Positions 25,765 to 35,035 of a stretch of DNA of 64,000 bases are shown here, in pieces. The DNA lies in the NCBI GenBank assembly GCA_965209045.1, contig CBDBPW010000001.1:1-64000 (forward strand), written 5' to 3'. The stretch is from JAJEFO01 sp965209045. Lineage in GTDB: Bacteria > Pseudomonadota > Alphaproteobacteria > Rhodobacterales > Rhodobacteraceae. A program made the translations under genes and the position numbers. The notes below the pieces were generated by a model that saw nothing but the letters and a program-made list of their open reading frames with translations, was not told the DNA's origin and did no database searches. How positions within the stretch are numbered: the first letter of the stretch is position 1; the number at the start of each line of letters is the position of its first letter.

Positions 25765-26111
25765 TCATTCCCGGCTCGCAACGGATCCTGCTGGCGACCC
25801 GGCCGGTGGACTTTCGCCGCGGCCACGACGCGCTTGCGGCGACCGCGGCGCTGGAGCTGGGCGTCGACATCCATTCCGGCGTGATCGTGGTGTTCCGGTC
25901 GAAGCGGGGCGACAGGCTGAAGATGCTGGCCTGGGACGGGACCGGCCTGGTGCTGGTCTACAAGCGGCTGGAGCAGGGCCGCTTCGCCTGGCCCGGGATC
26001 CGGGACGGCGCGATGCGGCTCACGCGCGGCCAGTACGAGGCGCTGTTCGAGGGACTGGACTGGCGCCGGGTCCATGCGCGGCCGGCTATCCGCCCGCTTG
26101 CGGCGGAATAG
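25761..26111 (+). CDS. tnpB: IS66 accessory protein TnpB
   Basis: This 116-residue IS66 Orf2 protein has the family signature LATRPVDFRRGHDALAA, followed by KRGDRLKMLAWDGTGLVLVY and KRLEQGRFAWPG. It is required with TnpA for IS66 transposition. The ATGA overlap with the preceding gene shows coupling. Intact. Confidence 0.93.
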   Translation: MIIPGSQRILLATRPVDFRRGHDALAATAALELGVDIHSGVIVVFRSKRGDRLKMLAWDGTGLVLVYKRLEQGRFAWPGIRDGAMRLTRGQYEALFEGLDWRRVHARPAIRPLAAE

Positions 26112-26168
26112 CCCAAGAAGCAGCACATCCTGTTGCCAGGCGGGAGCCGTTACGCTACATGCGGCGTC

Positions 26169-26906
26169 ATGACGGCCCTGCCTTCCATCACCCCCGGCGC
26201 CGACGGCTCGGTTCCCATGGCGGTTGTCTCCGCGGCCCTTGCCGAGGTGGAATCCCGGCTGGACAAGGAGCGCTCGGCGCGCCGGACGGCGCAGGAACGC
26301 GCGAAGCGCCAGAAGGTTGAAGCCGAGCGCCTTGCATCCGAGACGGCGCGGCTTGGAGCCGAGAACGCGGACCTCTCCGAGCAGATCCGTCGCCTTGAAT
26401 ACATCAACGACGAGTTCCGGAAGCTCCTCTTCGGCAAGAAGTCGGAGAAGCTCCCTCCCGACGATCGCCAGCTGTCGTTCGAGGACCTCGGGATCGCGGC
26501 CGCCGAGGCCGACGTCGAGCCTCCCGCCGAAGACTGCGAGGACGAGGGAAGCGCGACCCGCCGCCGGCGGAAGCGCCCGGCCCGCTCCGGGCTCCGCTTT
26601 CCGGAGCATGTCGAGCGCCGCACCGAGGTGATCGAGCCCGAGAGCACGCTCTGCCCCTGCGGCTGCGGCGAGATGGCAAAGATCGGCGAGGACCGCAGCG
26701 AGCGGCTGGACTTCGTCCCCGCGAAGTGCGTCGTGATCGAGACGGTTCGCCCGCGCTACGCCTGCAACAGGTGCAAGGGCGGCGGCGTGGTCCAGGCACC
26801 GGCCCCGCCCGCGCTGATCGAGGGCGGGCTTCCGACCGAGGCGCTGCTGGCGCACGTGATCGTCTCGAAGTTCGCGGACCACCTTCCTCTCTACCGCAAA
26901 TGTTGA
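26169..26906 (+). pseudogene. IS66 transposase TnpC, truncated
   Basis: About 245 residues of TnpC are present: a coiled-coil leucine-zipper region (ERAKRQKVEAERLASETARL), RLEYINDEFRKLLFGKKSEK, the zinc-finger pair CPCGCG and CNRCKG, and SKFADHLPLYRK. The whole DDE catalytic domain is missing. The break falls at the end of the adjacent IS91 element, and the rest of tnpC is not found on its far side within the window, so the IS66 cannot move by itself. Confidence 0.88.
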
Positions 26907-27228
26907 TCTCAACATTTCGAATAGGGTTTTATGGGTCGTGCGCAGCACGGCCTATAAAATCGATGAGCTGAGCCGCGCGCGCCCGAGGTTGATGCTCTAT
27001 GGGATTCCTATTCGCCCCGGTGCGTCTTGTCGCGCCCGGGAATTGCGGATCGCCCTTCGCTCTGGCGATGCCGCGATGCTTCCGGCCGGATCCGGACAGT
27101 GATCTGCCTGTACCGGGGACCCGCAAAGACGGGTCTCGCGACCGCCGGGAGGGTTCGCGCAGCAGCATGCCGTCCCGGTCGAGTGTCAGGCCGAGGTCGG
27201 ATGCGGATTGACTGGAAAGAGCGCGTCG
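26907..27228. other. IS91 terminal region
   Basis: This non-coding end of the IS91 element lies downstream of its transposase. It starts with tgttgatctcaaca and holds a strong hairpin (26927-26959). No gene is supported. Confidence 0.55.
26927..26959. terminator. hairpin at IS91 3' end (terIS candidate)
   Basis: The arms ttttatgggtcgtgc (26927-26941) and gcacggcctataaaa (26945-26959) pair over 15 positions, with two wobble pairs if read as RNA, around a gca loop. It lies at the 3' side of the rolling-circle transposase next to the cut IS66 gene, where IS91-type terminator signals are expected. Confidence 0.55.
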
Positions 27229-28437
27229 TCATGGCGGAGACCTTGGCCTGGGTGCCTGCCAGGCGGTTTCGGGGGACGCCTTCGGAAGGGGGACCTGCCG
27301 CAGCGGGCCGTGCCCGCACCGTTCGCAGACGGTGATGTCCTTGCCGGTCAGGCGCAGCATCATCGCCGCCGCGGTTTCCGGTTCGGGCGGCTCGGGCTCC
27401 GGCTGGGCGAGCAGCTCCCTGCACCGGGCGAGCTTGGCTCCGCGACAGCGGTTGGCGAGCAGCCCGTAGTGGCGGATCCGGGTGAAGCCCTTCGGCAGGA
27501 CATGCAGGAGGAACCGCCGGATGAACTCGCCGACGTCGAGGCGCATGACCTTGACCTTGTTGCCATGGGCGTAGTCGCGCCAGCGGAAGCGGACATGTTC
27601 GCCGTCGAAGTCGACGAGACGGTGGTTCGTGATCGCGGTCTTGTGCGCGTAGCGCCCGAGGTAGCTCAGCACCTGGTCGGTGCCGGAAAATGGAGCCTTG
27701 GCGTAGACCACCCAATCCTTGCCTTTCAGCGCGTCCTTCAGGTGCCCGAACTCGTCGGCGTCGCGAAGCGGGCGAAGTTCCCCGCGGTCGCGGGCGGCGG
27801 AGAGCAGATCGAGATACTTGCCGCGAAAGACCTTCGACAGGGCACGGACGGGGAACAGGAAGCCTTTGTGCCGCGGGGCGAGCCACCTTTCCCCGTCCGG
27901 GCTCAGGCCGCCGTCGGTGACGATGCAGTGGACATGGACGTGCTGCCCGAGGTTCTGGCCCCAGGTGTGCAGCACCATGGTGATGCCGATCTCGCCGCCG
28001 AGCCAGCGCGCGTTGCGTCCGAACTCCAGCAAGGTCCTGGACGCGGCCTTGAAGAGCAGCCCGTAGACGAGACCGGGCTTCGCCTGCGCGAGCGGGTTGA
28101 GTTCGTGCGGCAACGTGAACACCATGTGCCAGTGGTCGATGTCGAGCAGGTTGGCGCACTGCCTCTCGACCCATTGGGTCTGCGCGAGCGACTGGCACTT
28201 GGGGCAGTGCCGGTTCCGGCACGACGCGTACTGGAAGCCCACCGCCCCGCACTGGCCGCACTCGGTCCTGAAGCCGCCGAGCGCGGCGGTGCGGCAGGCC
28301 GTCAGGTCGTCCACGGCCCGTTGCTGGCGTGACGAGAGCGGACGGGTCGCGCCATATGCGTCAGCGCCCGCGCGCAGTATGTCGGCAACTTCCAGCGCCG
28401 GCCTCTCGGCCGGCGCTGCGTGGTCTGCATGCGCCAC
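27229..28437 (-). CDS. IS91-family HUH transposase
   Basis: This 402-residue rolling-circle transposase has an N-terminal zinc finger (CGQCG and CRNRHCPKCQSLAQTQW), the HUH metal motif in GQHVHVHCIVTDGGLS and the catalytic tyrosine motif VLSYLGRYAHKTAITNHRL. Translation begins at GTG (28437), 3 bp after the stop of the upstream recombinase. HUH transposases of this group move by single-strand transfer without target duplication. Intact. Confidence 0.92.
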   Translation of the reverse strand: MAHADHAAPAERPALEVADILRAGADAYGATRPLSSRQQRAVDDLTACRTAALGGFRTECGQCGAVGFQYASCRNRHCPKCQSLAQTQWVERQCANLLDIDHWHMVFTLPHELNPLAQAKPGLVYGLLFKAASRTLLEFGRNARWLGGEIGITMVLHTWGQNLGQHVHVHCIVTDGGLSPDGERWLAPRHKGFLFPVRALSKVFRGKYLDLLSAARDRGELRPLRDADEFGHLKDALKGKDWVVYAKAPFSGTDQVLSYLGRYAHKTAITNHRLVDFDGEHVRFRWRDYAHGNKVKVMRLDVGEFIRRFLLHVLPKGFTRIRHYGLLANRCRGAKLARCRELLAQPEPEPPEPETAAAMMLRLTGKDITVCERCGHGPLRQVPLPKASPETAWQAPRPRSPP

Positions 28438-28440
28438 CGG

Positions 28441-29295
28441 TCAGGCCGGAACGGCGTCCGGGAACTCCAGCAGGTCCAGCGGGGACGGCGTGGCGCTCGT
28501 CTTCTCGTGAGCGAGATGCAGGTACCGCATCGTCGAACGGATCGACCTGTGTCCGAGACGGCGCTGAATGACCGGAAGCTCGACCCCGGCCTCCAGGAGC
28601 CCGGTGGCATAGCAGTGCCTCAAGGTATGGATGCCGCCGGACTTGGTGATCCCCGCCTTCTCCTTCGCTCGATGAAAGATGTGTGCCGCGCCGTGGCGGG
28701 ACATCGGCCGGTCGCCGTACCGGCTGGGGAACAGCCAGGATGCCGGGCGTTGGTGGCGCCAGTAGTCGCGCAGCTGCACAAGAAGCCGCCGGGAGAGCGG
28801 GACGTAGCGGTCCTTGTTGCCCTTGCCCTGGTCGACGCGCAGGCACATCCGTCCGGAATCGATGTCCGTGACCTGCAGATGGCAGATCTCGCTGGCCCGG
28901 AGTCCCGCGGCGTAGGCCGTCATCAGCACGGCGAGGTGCTTGACGTTCCGGGTGACCGTGAACAGCCGGACCAGTTCGTCATGGTTGAGGATCTCCGGCA
29001 GAACCGACGGCGTCCTGGCGCCGGGCACGTAGAAATGCGGGTCGGGCCGGCCGAGCGTGATGCGGTACAGGAAGCGGATTCCCTGCCGTGCGCAGTTGCA
29101 GCTCTGCCAGGTCAGCCCGCGCTCCTCATGCAGGTGAAGCAGGTAGGCCTGGACTTCCTGCGCGGAGATCTCCTCGGGACTGCGGTTGTAGTGGTGCGCA
29201 AGCCCGGAGACGGAGTAAAGATACAAGCGTATCGTGTTCTCCGCCAGGCCGCGAACGGTCATGTCGTCGATCATGCGTTTGCGCAAACGTGTCAT
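28441..29295 (-). CDS. IS91-associated tyrosine recombinase
   Basis: This 284-residue recombinase starts at 29295 (MTRLRKRMIDDM), preceded by agggagaag. Motifs are AYAAGLRASEICHLQVTDID (Arg), QGKGNKDRYVPLSR (Lys), IHTLRHCYATGLLEAG (HxxR) and RLGHRSIRSTMRYLHLA (Tyr). Pairs of such an integrase and an IS91 transposase are common. It is unrelated in sequence class to the RIT recombinases. Confidence 0.92.
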   Translation of the reverse strand: MTRLRKRMIDDMTVRGLAENTIRLYLYSVSGLAHHYNRSPEEISAQEVQAYLLHLHEERGLTWQSCNCARQGIRFLYRITLGRPDPHFYVPGARTPSVLPEILNHDELVRLFTVTRNVKHLAVLMTAYAAGLRASEICHLQVTDIDSGRMCLRVDQGKGNKDRYVPLSRRLLVQLRDYWRHQRPASWLFPSRYGDRPMSRHGAAHIFHRAKEKAGITKSGGIHTLRHCYATGLLEAGVELPVIQRRLGHRSIRSTMRYLHLAHEKTSATPSPLDLLEFPDAVPA

Positions 29296-29963
29296 GTGTC
29301 TTCTCCCTTGAGTGTCAACGGTCACGGAGAGCACCTGCAGCGATGCGCGGCGGTGCATCCGAAACCGGTTGCCAGGATAGCAGGGAGAGACGGACACGGC
29401 CGAAGAGCCGACGAAAACCTTCAAGTCGCGACCAAGCCGTCCACAAGGGAACAACAGCCGGGGTGGACACCCTTCCGCCGCGGAACGCGGCTCAGTTCAT
29501 GGGGATATATCGTTGACTGAAACTGCGGAACGTGCCATGTTCGGGGCTATCCGGAAGGGCGGGTTTCCCGCCGATCTTCATCAGGATTTGGGCCAATGGC
29601 CCCGTGAAAGACCGCCGCGTGGGCGGAATGACATGACGAGGCGTCCGGGATTGGCGCATTTGCACGGCGAGAAGCGTTGGGGTTGCCCACTTCACCGACC
29701 CGTGAAATCAGCCGGGGCTGGAACGAACACGTTTCAGTCAACGGTATAATTCCCAAACATATTGGCGGTCTGGACCTCGGGCCGCCGACGTGACGACCAT
29801 ATCTCGTTGGTTGACGCTGCTTGGCTGTCTCGCGGCTCTTGCTGCGGGACAGACCTTCGAGATGAAATCTTCGTGCGGGGTTGCCTGCTCTGCATTCATC
29901 GTCAGCTCGGGAATTCGCGATTATTAACTTGACGCATCAGAGGGCGTGAGCGATGGTCCGGGG
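29296..29963. other. gene-free region with MITE-like repeat
   Basis: It contains the leader of the IS91 integrase and the 254-bp inverted-repeat unit at 29501-29754. No coding gene is supported. Confidence 0.5.
29501..29754. mobile_element. MITE-like 254-bp unit
   Basis: The ends are inverted repeats of about 23-24 bp with a perfect 13-bp inner core, cgttgactgaaac (29511-29523) and gtttcagtcaacg (29731-29743), and outer parts that match partially (ggggatatat / ataattccc). The interior has no gene. Size, terminal repeats and lack of coding fit a miniature non-autonomous element. Confidence 0.55.
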
Positions 29964-30275
29964 ATGGAAGAGCAGATTGTCAGTCCGATTGTGGATTATG
30001 TTTCAACGCTCGTCGTGGAGCGGTGGATCGAGATGGTCCTATTTGGAGGCCTCGTCATGATTTTGCGCCTGTTGTCGACTCGGGACATCCGAAGAGAGTT
30101 GAAGGCCTTGAAAGAGAAACACCAGCCAAAGCCTTCTGATCCAATTCACGATGCGCAGGTGATCATCGAGCCCCAGGACGGAACGTTGGAGCCGTTTGTC
30201 AACTGCACCATCATGCCCCCGAAAGAAGATGCGATTCACTACACGATTAGATTGGGCAGGGGAACTCAGGGATGA
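29964..30275 (+). CDS. small single-TM protein, unknown
   Basis: This 103-residue protein starts at MEEQIVSPIVDYV. It has one TM helix (MVLFGGLVMILRLLS) followed by a charged segment (RRELKALKEKHQPKPSDP) and a soluble tail with CTIMPPKEDAIHYTI. It converges with the next gene, the two stops being 1 bp apart. No family recognised. Confidence 0.5.
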   Translation: MEEQIVSPIVDYVSTLVVERWIEMVLFGGLVMILRLLSTRDIRRELKALKEKHQPKPSDPIHDAQVIIEPQDGTLEPFVNCTIMPPKEDAIHYTIRLGRGTQG

Positions 30276-30276
30276 C

Positions 30277-30507
30277 TCAAGAGTCTTCCGAAGGCTTCAT
30301 GGCATTGAGCTTGTCGAGAATCGCGCCAAGCGCCCGGATGAACAGGAAATACACTGTGAAGAAGTTTATGAACGGAAGCACCATCAACAGGAACCACAAC
30401 CATCGCCGTGCACCCATCTTTGGCGCAATCCACCATGCAGCAACCGCAAAGGGGACACTGAACAATACGAGAAGCAAAATTCCTGGCAGGCCAATGTTGT
30501 CGAGCAT
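30277..30507 (-). CDS. small two-TM membrane protein
   Basis: This 76-residue protein starts at 30507 (MLDNIGLPGILLLVLF), preceded by a caggag RBS. Two hydrophobic helices (GILLLVLFSVPFAVAAWWI and LWFLLMVLPFINFFTVYFL) are joined by a short basic loop (APKMGARRW). A short charged tail ends in LDKLNAMKPSED. Function unknown. Confidence 0.6.
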   Translation of the reverse strand: MLDNIGLPGILLLVLFSVPFAVAAWWIAPKMGARRWLWFLLMVLPFINFFTVYFLFIRALGAILDKLNAMKPSEDS

Positions 30508-30772
30508 CGAAAGACTCCTGTTGACGGGCCGGCAGGATGCCGGGCCTTTGTCAACATCACGCACGAAGTGGAAACCCCGCCTGTTCGCCGAGACGCGGGG
30601 AGCTACCCTTTGCCGATTTTCAGGCTGTTCTATTCAGCGGGAGACCCGACAGAGCGGCTGCATGTGATGTTGACTGGGAAAGGATTGACCGTGGGCAAGA
30701 CAGTGTCAAGGAAAGATGAATATCCGCCAAACGTAGCATGGCTCCGCTTCCATGCGCTCATGGACAGGATGC

Positions 30773-31633
30773 TCAGAAATTCGGCACCAAGTCCGAATAC
30801 GTCCTCTCTGGCCGCTTGCGGCGATTGTAGCGATACTCGAACTCCTTCACGTGCTTCTGACGGTGCTTCCCGGACACGTGAACGTGAGTCCCCCGGATCG
30901 AGTTCTTCAGCCGCGCCCAGAAGCCCTCGACGCAGTTGACGTGGCAGTTATCCCTCACATATTCGCCCGCGCTGTGATTGACCGATCGTTGGTCGTATCC
31001 GGCCTTGCCGAGCGACTGGTAGGGCTTCAGCTCGTCAGAGTGAATCGTGCTGCCGACGCCGACGTTCTCCGTGATGATCGGCTCGAGCGTCATGCGCTTC
31101 ACGTCCGGAACCACGTTGGCCATGATGTCGCCGCCACGTTCCGCCATCGCCATGGCCACGGTCTTGTTGCCGCGCTTGTCGCGGCCCTTGCGCTTCACCT
31201 TGCCGCCTACCAGCGTCTCGTCGACCTCCACGTCATTCCCCGGCCCGCCCAAGGGCCATTCGCCGTCAACGTCTGCCATGTGTTCGCGGATCAGGTGCGC
31301 CATGCGGAACGCCGTCGGGTAGGAGATTTCCAGCGTTCGCTTGAGTTCCATCGCGGCCACTCCGTTGCGGGAGACGGCGAACAGGTGCATCGCGTAGAAC
31401 CATTTGTGCAGGGGCAGGTGGGTCCGGTGCATGAACGTTCCGGCACACGGGAAGATATGGTGCTTGCAGTGCTGGCACTCGTAGGCAGGATCTCTCGACT
31501 TCCGGTAGAACTTGCCGAGGGCGCCACACTTCGGGCAGTGGATTTCCGTGCCGCCGTAGCGAACCTTCATCAGGTGCGCCAAGCACGCGTCGTCGTTGGG
31601 AAACTGCTGCTGAAACTGGTAGAAACTTGTCAT
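30773..31633 (-). CDS. IS1595-family transposase
   Basis: This 286-residue ISXO2-like transposase has an N-terminal zinc ribbon (HCPKCGALGKFYRKSRD, YECQHCKHHI). The DDE-like core includes DVEVDETLVGGKVKRKG (first Asp), STIHSDELKPYQSLGKAGYD (second Asp) and HVNCVEGFWARLKNSIRG (Asn/Glu position). It is full length and intact. Its sequence differs from the two IS1595 3' remnants, so it is a separate subgroup. Imperfect end similarity near 30737 and 31681 may mark the IS tips. Confidence 0.9.
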   Translation of the reverse strand: MTSFYQFQQQFPNDDACLAHLMKVRYGGTEIHCPKCGALGKFYRKSRDPAYECQHCKHHIFPCAGTFMHRTHLPLHKWFYAMHLFAVSRNGVAAMELKRTLEISYPTAFRMAHLIREHMADVDGEWPLGGPGNDVEVDETLVGGKVKRKGRDKRGNKTVAMAMAERGGDIMANVVPDVKRMTLEPIITENVGVGSTIHSDELKPYQSLGKAGYDQRSVNHSAGEYVRDNCHVNCVEGFWARLKNSIRGTHVHVSGKHRQKHVKEFEYRYNRRKRPERTYSDLVPNF

Positions 31634-31677
31634 TTTTCGCTCCGTTGTCCTGTTTCCTCACATATAGGGATTGAGCT

Positions 31678-32160
31678 ATGATGTTTCAAGTTTATAATCC
31701 CGCGGGAATTGTTGCAACTGCGGCACATTGTGCTTCCGAGGAAGACTACGCGATTTTCGGAGGCTCGGCTTGGCTGGTGGCTCGGGGTGCATTCGACGAG
31801 CCCGTCTTGACCGAACGCGAACAGACGGCAGCGGATGTTGCACTTATCGCAACTGGCGTGCCTTTGCCGAGACCCGTGAAGCTTGCGCGTCGGACAGCAA
31901 GGCTGGGCGAAGTTCTCGAGATGGCGGCCCCGGATGGCGGCTATCGGTCCTGCGCCGTGGCTGGTCGAAATGGTCCTGCCTATGATCTTTACTGCGAGGT
32001 CGAGGAGAGATGGTCCGGTGCTCCGGTCTATGTGCGTGCACTGTTCGAGCCACGGCTCGTTATCGGCATGATTTCCGGGCGGGTAGGAGACTTGGGAGAC
32101 GGCGTTGCCATCATGGTTCATGCTCGGTCAATACAACGATTGCTTCATGCCATCCCATAG
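31678..32160 (+). pseudogene. trypsin-like serine protease, 5'-truncated
   Basis: The 160-residue frame contains the S1 signatures ATAAHCASEEDY (catalytic His), TAADVALIATG (catalytic Asp) and ERWSGAPVYV (catalytic Ser, with the usual GxSG altered), ending MISGRVGDLGDGVAI. The N-terminal part and any signal peptide before TAAHC are absent. The frame begins at the IS1595 border, so the IS probably removed the start. All three triad residues survive, but export is unlikely. Confidence 0.65.
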
Positions 32161-32386
32161 GGCCGTATCCAACTTGCAGAATTAGGGTCCCGCAAAGTTC
32201 GGCGCAGTCTCCGGGTCAAGTTCCTGAATGTCTGGCGGAGCTTTTGCCTCGTCACGGCGATGCTTTGGAACGGGTCGAAGAGTCATCTGAGAGAATGAGG
32301 TTTGCGGGAAAATGGCCAGTCAACTAGTCTCTACGGCATGCGGCAGGTCACCACGCAATGAGTGTGTGGCGCAACCGAGGGGGCTC

Positions 32387-34396
32387 ATGAAACTGGCATT
32401 GGCATTTGGACTGGTTCTATTGTTGGCTGCGGCAGGCCCTGGAGGGGCGTTCGGTCAGGAGATCATCACCAAGCAGTACGACGATGGCGGCATCTACGAA
32501 GGAACGTTCAAGGACGGCAAGCAGCACGGACAGGGAACGTACCGGCTGCCTAACGGCTACGTCTATGAAGGCGAATGGGTGGAAGGCCGGATCGAGGGCC
32601 AGGGCAAGGCAAGCTACAGCGACGGCTCGGTCTACATCGGACAGTTCGTGAATGGAAAGCCGGAAGGAACCGGCAGAATCATCTTTGCGGAAGGCGGCAC
32701 GTATGACGGCGAGTGGCGCGATGGCAAGATCAACGGCCCGGGAATTGCCGAATATCCCAATGGGGTGCTATACGTCGGAGAGTTCGTCGACGCCTTGCCT
32801 CATGGGCAGGGTCGGATGCAGCACCCGAACGGTTACGTCTACGAAGGCGGATGGTCGAATGGCGAAAAGGAAGGGAAGGGGCGCATCGAGTACGAGGATG
32901 GCGCGATCTACGATGGCACGTTTTTGGATGGCTTGCGCGACGGCCGTGGATCGTTCGCCATGGTCGATGGCACGACCTACGACGGCGAGTGGTCCAAGGG
33001 TCAGTTTCACGGAAACGGGCGTTTGGTACAGCCGGATGGCGACGTCTACGAGGGCGAGTTCTTCGATGGCAAGCGCCATGGCGCCGGTCGCGTCGAATTT
33101 GCCACCGGCGATCTCTACGAAGGGGCGTTCAAGGCCGACATGCGCGACGGCCTAGGCAACTTCACCGGCGTTGACGGATACAGGTATTCGGGCACGTGGG
33201 TGGCAGACAGGATCGAGGGTGCCGGTGAGGTCACCTATCCCGACGGGTCCGCCTACACCGGCACCTTCGAGAACAACTTGACGCACGGCACCGGAAAGAT
33301 CGTTTACGCCGATGGTGGCAGCTACGAAGGCGAATGGGCTTACGGCGTGATCAATGGCATAGGCGTCGCGACCTATGCCAACGGTACCGTCTACGACGGC
33401 GAATTCAGGGATGCCCAGATGCATGGCATTGGCAAGATCGTCTTCAAGGACGGCTTCTCCTATGAAGGCGAGTGGGTGAACGGCCAGCGCGAGGGCGAAG
33501 GCGTGGCGGGCTACACGACGGCCTACGAGGGCGCATTCGTGAACGGCAAACGTGAAGGGATTGGCACGATCAGTAGGTCTGGGGGCTATACCTATACCGG
33601 TGAATGGAAATCCGGCGAGATCGAGGGAGAAGGGGTCGCGACCTATTCGGACGGCTCGATCTACAAGGGTTCCTTTAGGAACGGCCTGCGCGAGGGGTTT
33701 GGCGAGATGCGGACGTCCAGCGGCTACACCTATACCGGTGAATGGAAGGCCGGAGAAATCGAGGGCAATGGCGTCGCAACCTACGAGAGCGGCGAAGTCT
33801 ATGAAGGCGGATTTGCGAGCGGCAAGCGCGAGGGGACGGGTACGCTTCGAACACCTAGTGGCCTCACGATTGTCGGTGATTGGAAGGCTGGCGAGATTGA
33901 GCGGAACGGTGTGACTGTCCACGCAGGCAAGGTCCTTGAGGGCGAATTCGAGAGTGACGAGATTCACGCCGTTGGCAGGGTCGTTTTCGAGGACTTGTTT
34001 TCCTATGAAGGCGAGTGGGTGAACGGCCAGCCAGAGGGGGAAGGCGTGGCGCACTACACGGCGATCTACCGGGGCTCCTTCTTGAACGGAAAGCGCGAGG
34101 GAACTGGCACTATTCGGACACACGACGGGTACACCTATACCGGTGAATGGAAGGACGGTGAGATCACGGGCAACGGGGTAGCCACCTATGCAGACGGATC
34201 GGTCTACGAGGGTGCATTCGTGAACGGAAAGCGCGAAGGGATTGGCACTATTCGGACAGCCGACGGGTACACATATACAGGCGAATGGAAGGCAGGGGAG
34301 ATCGTTGACGACGGGGTGTCCTTCCTTGGGTTGCTGCCAGGTGCATTTCCCGGGATTTTGCGTGGGCTTGGGACGATTGGTCGAGTTCTGCGCTGA
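32387..34396 (+). CDS. exported protein with 27 MORN repeats
   Basis: This 669-residue protein has a signal peptide (MKLALAFGLVLLLAAAGPGG). The rest is 27 MORN repeats by my count (YEGTFKDGKQHGQG, YEGEWVEGRIEGQG and similar), ending with a hydrophobic segment (FLGLLPGAFPGILRGLGTIG). The start at 32387 puts the signal peptide first and follows cgaggggg. Two stretches of repeats (about 33450-33620 and 33990-34165) are nearly the same at DNA level, so the array grew by duplication. MORN arrays bind lipids or proteins; this one would act in the periplasm or outside. Confidence 0.85.
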   Translation: MKLALAFGLVLLLAAAGPGGAFGQEIITKQYDDGGIYEGTFKDGKQHGQGTYRLPNGYVYEGEWVEGRIEGQGKASYSDGSVYIGQFVNGKPEGTGRIIFAEGGTYDGEWRDGKINGPGIAEYPNGVLYVGEFVDALPHGQGRMQHPNGYVYEGGWSNGEKEGKGRIEYEDGAIYDGTFLDGLRDGRGSFAMVDGTTYDGEWSKGQFHGNGRLVQPDGDVYEGEFFDGKRHGAGRVEFATGDLYEGAFKADMRDGLGNFTGVDGYRYSGTWVADRIEGAGEVTYPDGSAYTGTFENNLTHGTGKIVYADGGSYEGEWAYGVINGIGVATYANGTVYDGEFRDAQMHGIGKIVFKDGFSYEGEWVNGQREGEGVAGYTTAYEGAFVNGKREGIGTISRSGGYTYTGEWKSGEIEGEGVATYSDGSIYKGSFRNGLREGFGEMRTSSGYTYTGEWKAGEIEGNGVATYESGEVYEGGFASGKREGTGTLRTPSGLTIVGDWKAGEIERNGVTVHAGKVLEGEFESDEIHAVGRVVFEDLFSYEGEWVNGQPEGEGVAHYTAIYRGSFLNGKREGTGTIRTHDGYTYTGEWKDGEITGNGVATYADGSVYEGAFVNGKREGIGTIRTADGYTYTGEWKAGEIVDDGVSFLGLLPGAFPGILRGLGTIGRVLR

Positions 34397-34503
34397 TCCT
34401 GCTTGATGGAATGCTCAATGGAAGAATGGTGGTTGGACTGGGACCTGTGGTTCCGGGTACGGTAGTCGCGTTCAGAGGCAATACAGGAACGGAACCGCGC
34501 GCG

Positions 34504-34911
34504 TCACTCCCTCGCGCTGCCGTGCGGCTCGCGTCCGATGACATCTCTCAGTTCGTCAAGCTCGATGAAGCTGTCGGTCTGTCGGCGCAGTTCGTCGGCG
34601 ATGATCGGTGGCTGAGGGCGGATCGTCGAGACGACGGACACGCGGATGCCCTGGCGCTGCAGGCTCTGAACCAGCTGCCGCAAGTCGCCGTCCCCGGAAA
34701 ACTGCACTATGTGGTCGACATGCGGCGCGATCTCCATGGCGTCGACCGTAAGCTCGACGTCCAAGTTCCCCTCCACCCTTCGGCGGCCCTGGCTGTCGGT
34801 GAACTGCTTCGCCGGCTTCGTCACCATCGTGTATCCGTTGAACTGGAGCCAGTCCACGAGCCGCCGCAGCGCGGAGTAATCCTCGTCCTCCAGAAGCGCG
34901 GCGTAGTAGGG
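34504..34911 (-). pseudogene. NYN-domain (LabA/DUF88) protein, 5'-truncated
   Basis: Residues YYAALLEDEDYSALRRLVDW, LQFNGYTMVTKPAKQFTD, NLDVELTVDAMEIAPHVDHI and QFSGDGDLRQLVQSLQRQGI match LabA-like NYN nucleases to the C-terminus (IADELRRQTDSFIELDELRD). The N-terminal 40 or so residues, with the first catalytic Asp (FIDGxN), are missing and replaced by unrelated DNA at the edge of the neighbouring IS1634 remnant. It is a decayed copy. Confidence 0.8.
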
Positions 34912-35035
34912 CCCGCTGACATTCGAGTTGCGATTCGGGAGAGCCGATTCGATCTGCGCCGCAACGCACGCTAAACGGAACTTTACCGGCCGCGACGACG
35001 GTTTCCGCCATGCGTGACTGGGGTTTCGGCCGGAA

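Noticed and set aside
27008..28261. Minus-strand frame of 417 codons overlapping the IS91 transposase
   Set aside because: It is a frame shadow of the HUH transposase with Arg/Ala/Pro-rich sequence and no motifs.
34556..35011. Minus-strand frame beginning MAETVVAAGKVPF as the NYN protein start
   Set aside because: It is in another frame from the NYN residues; the true upstream part lacks a start codon and the catalytic Asp region.
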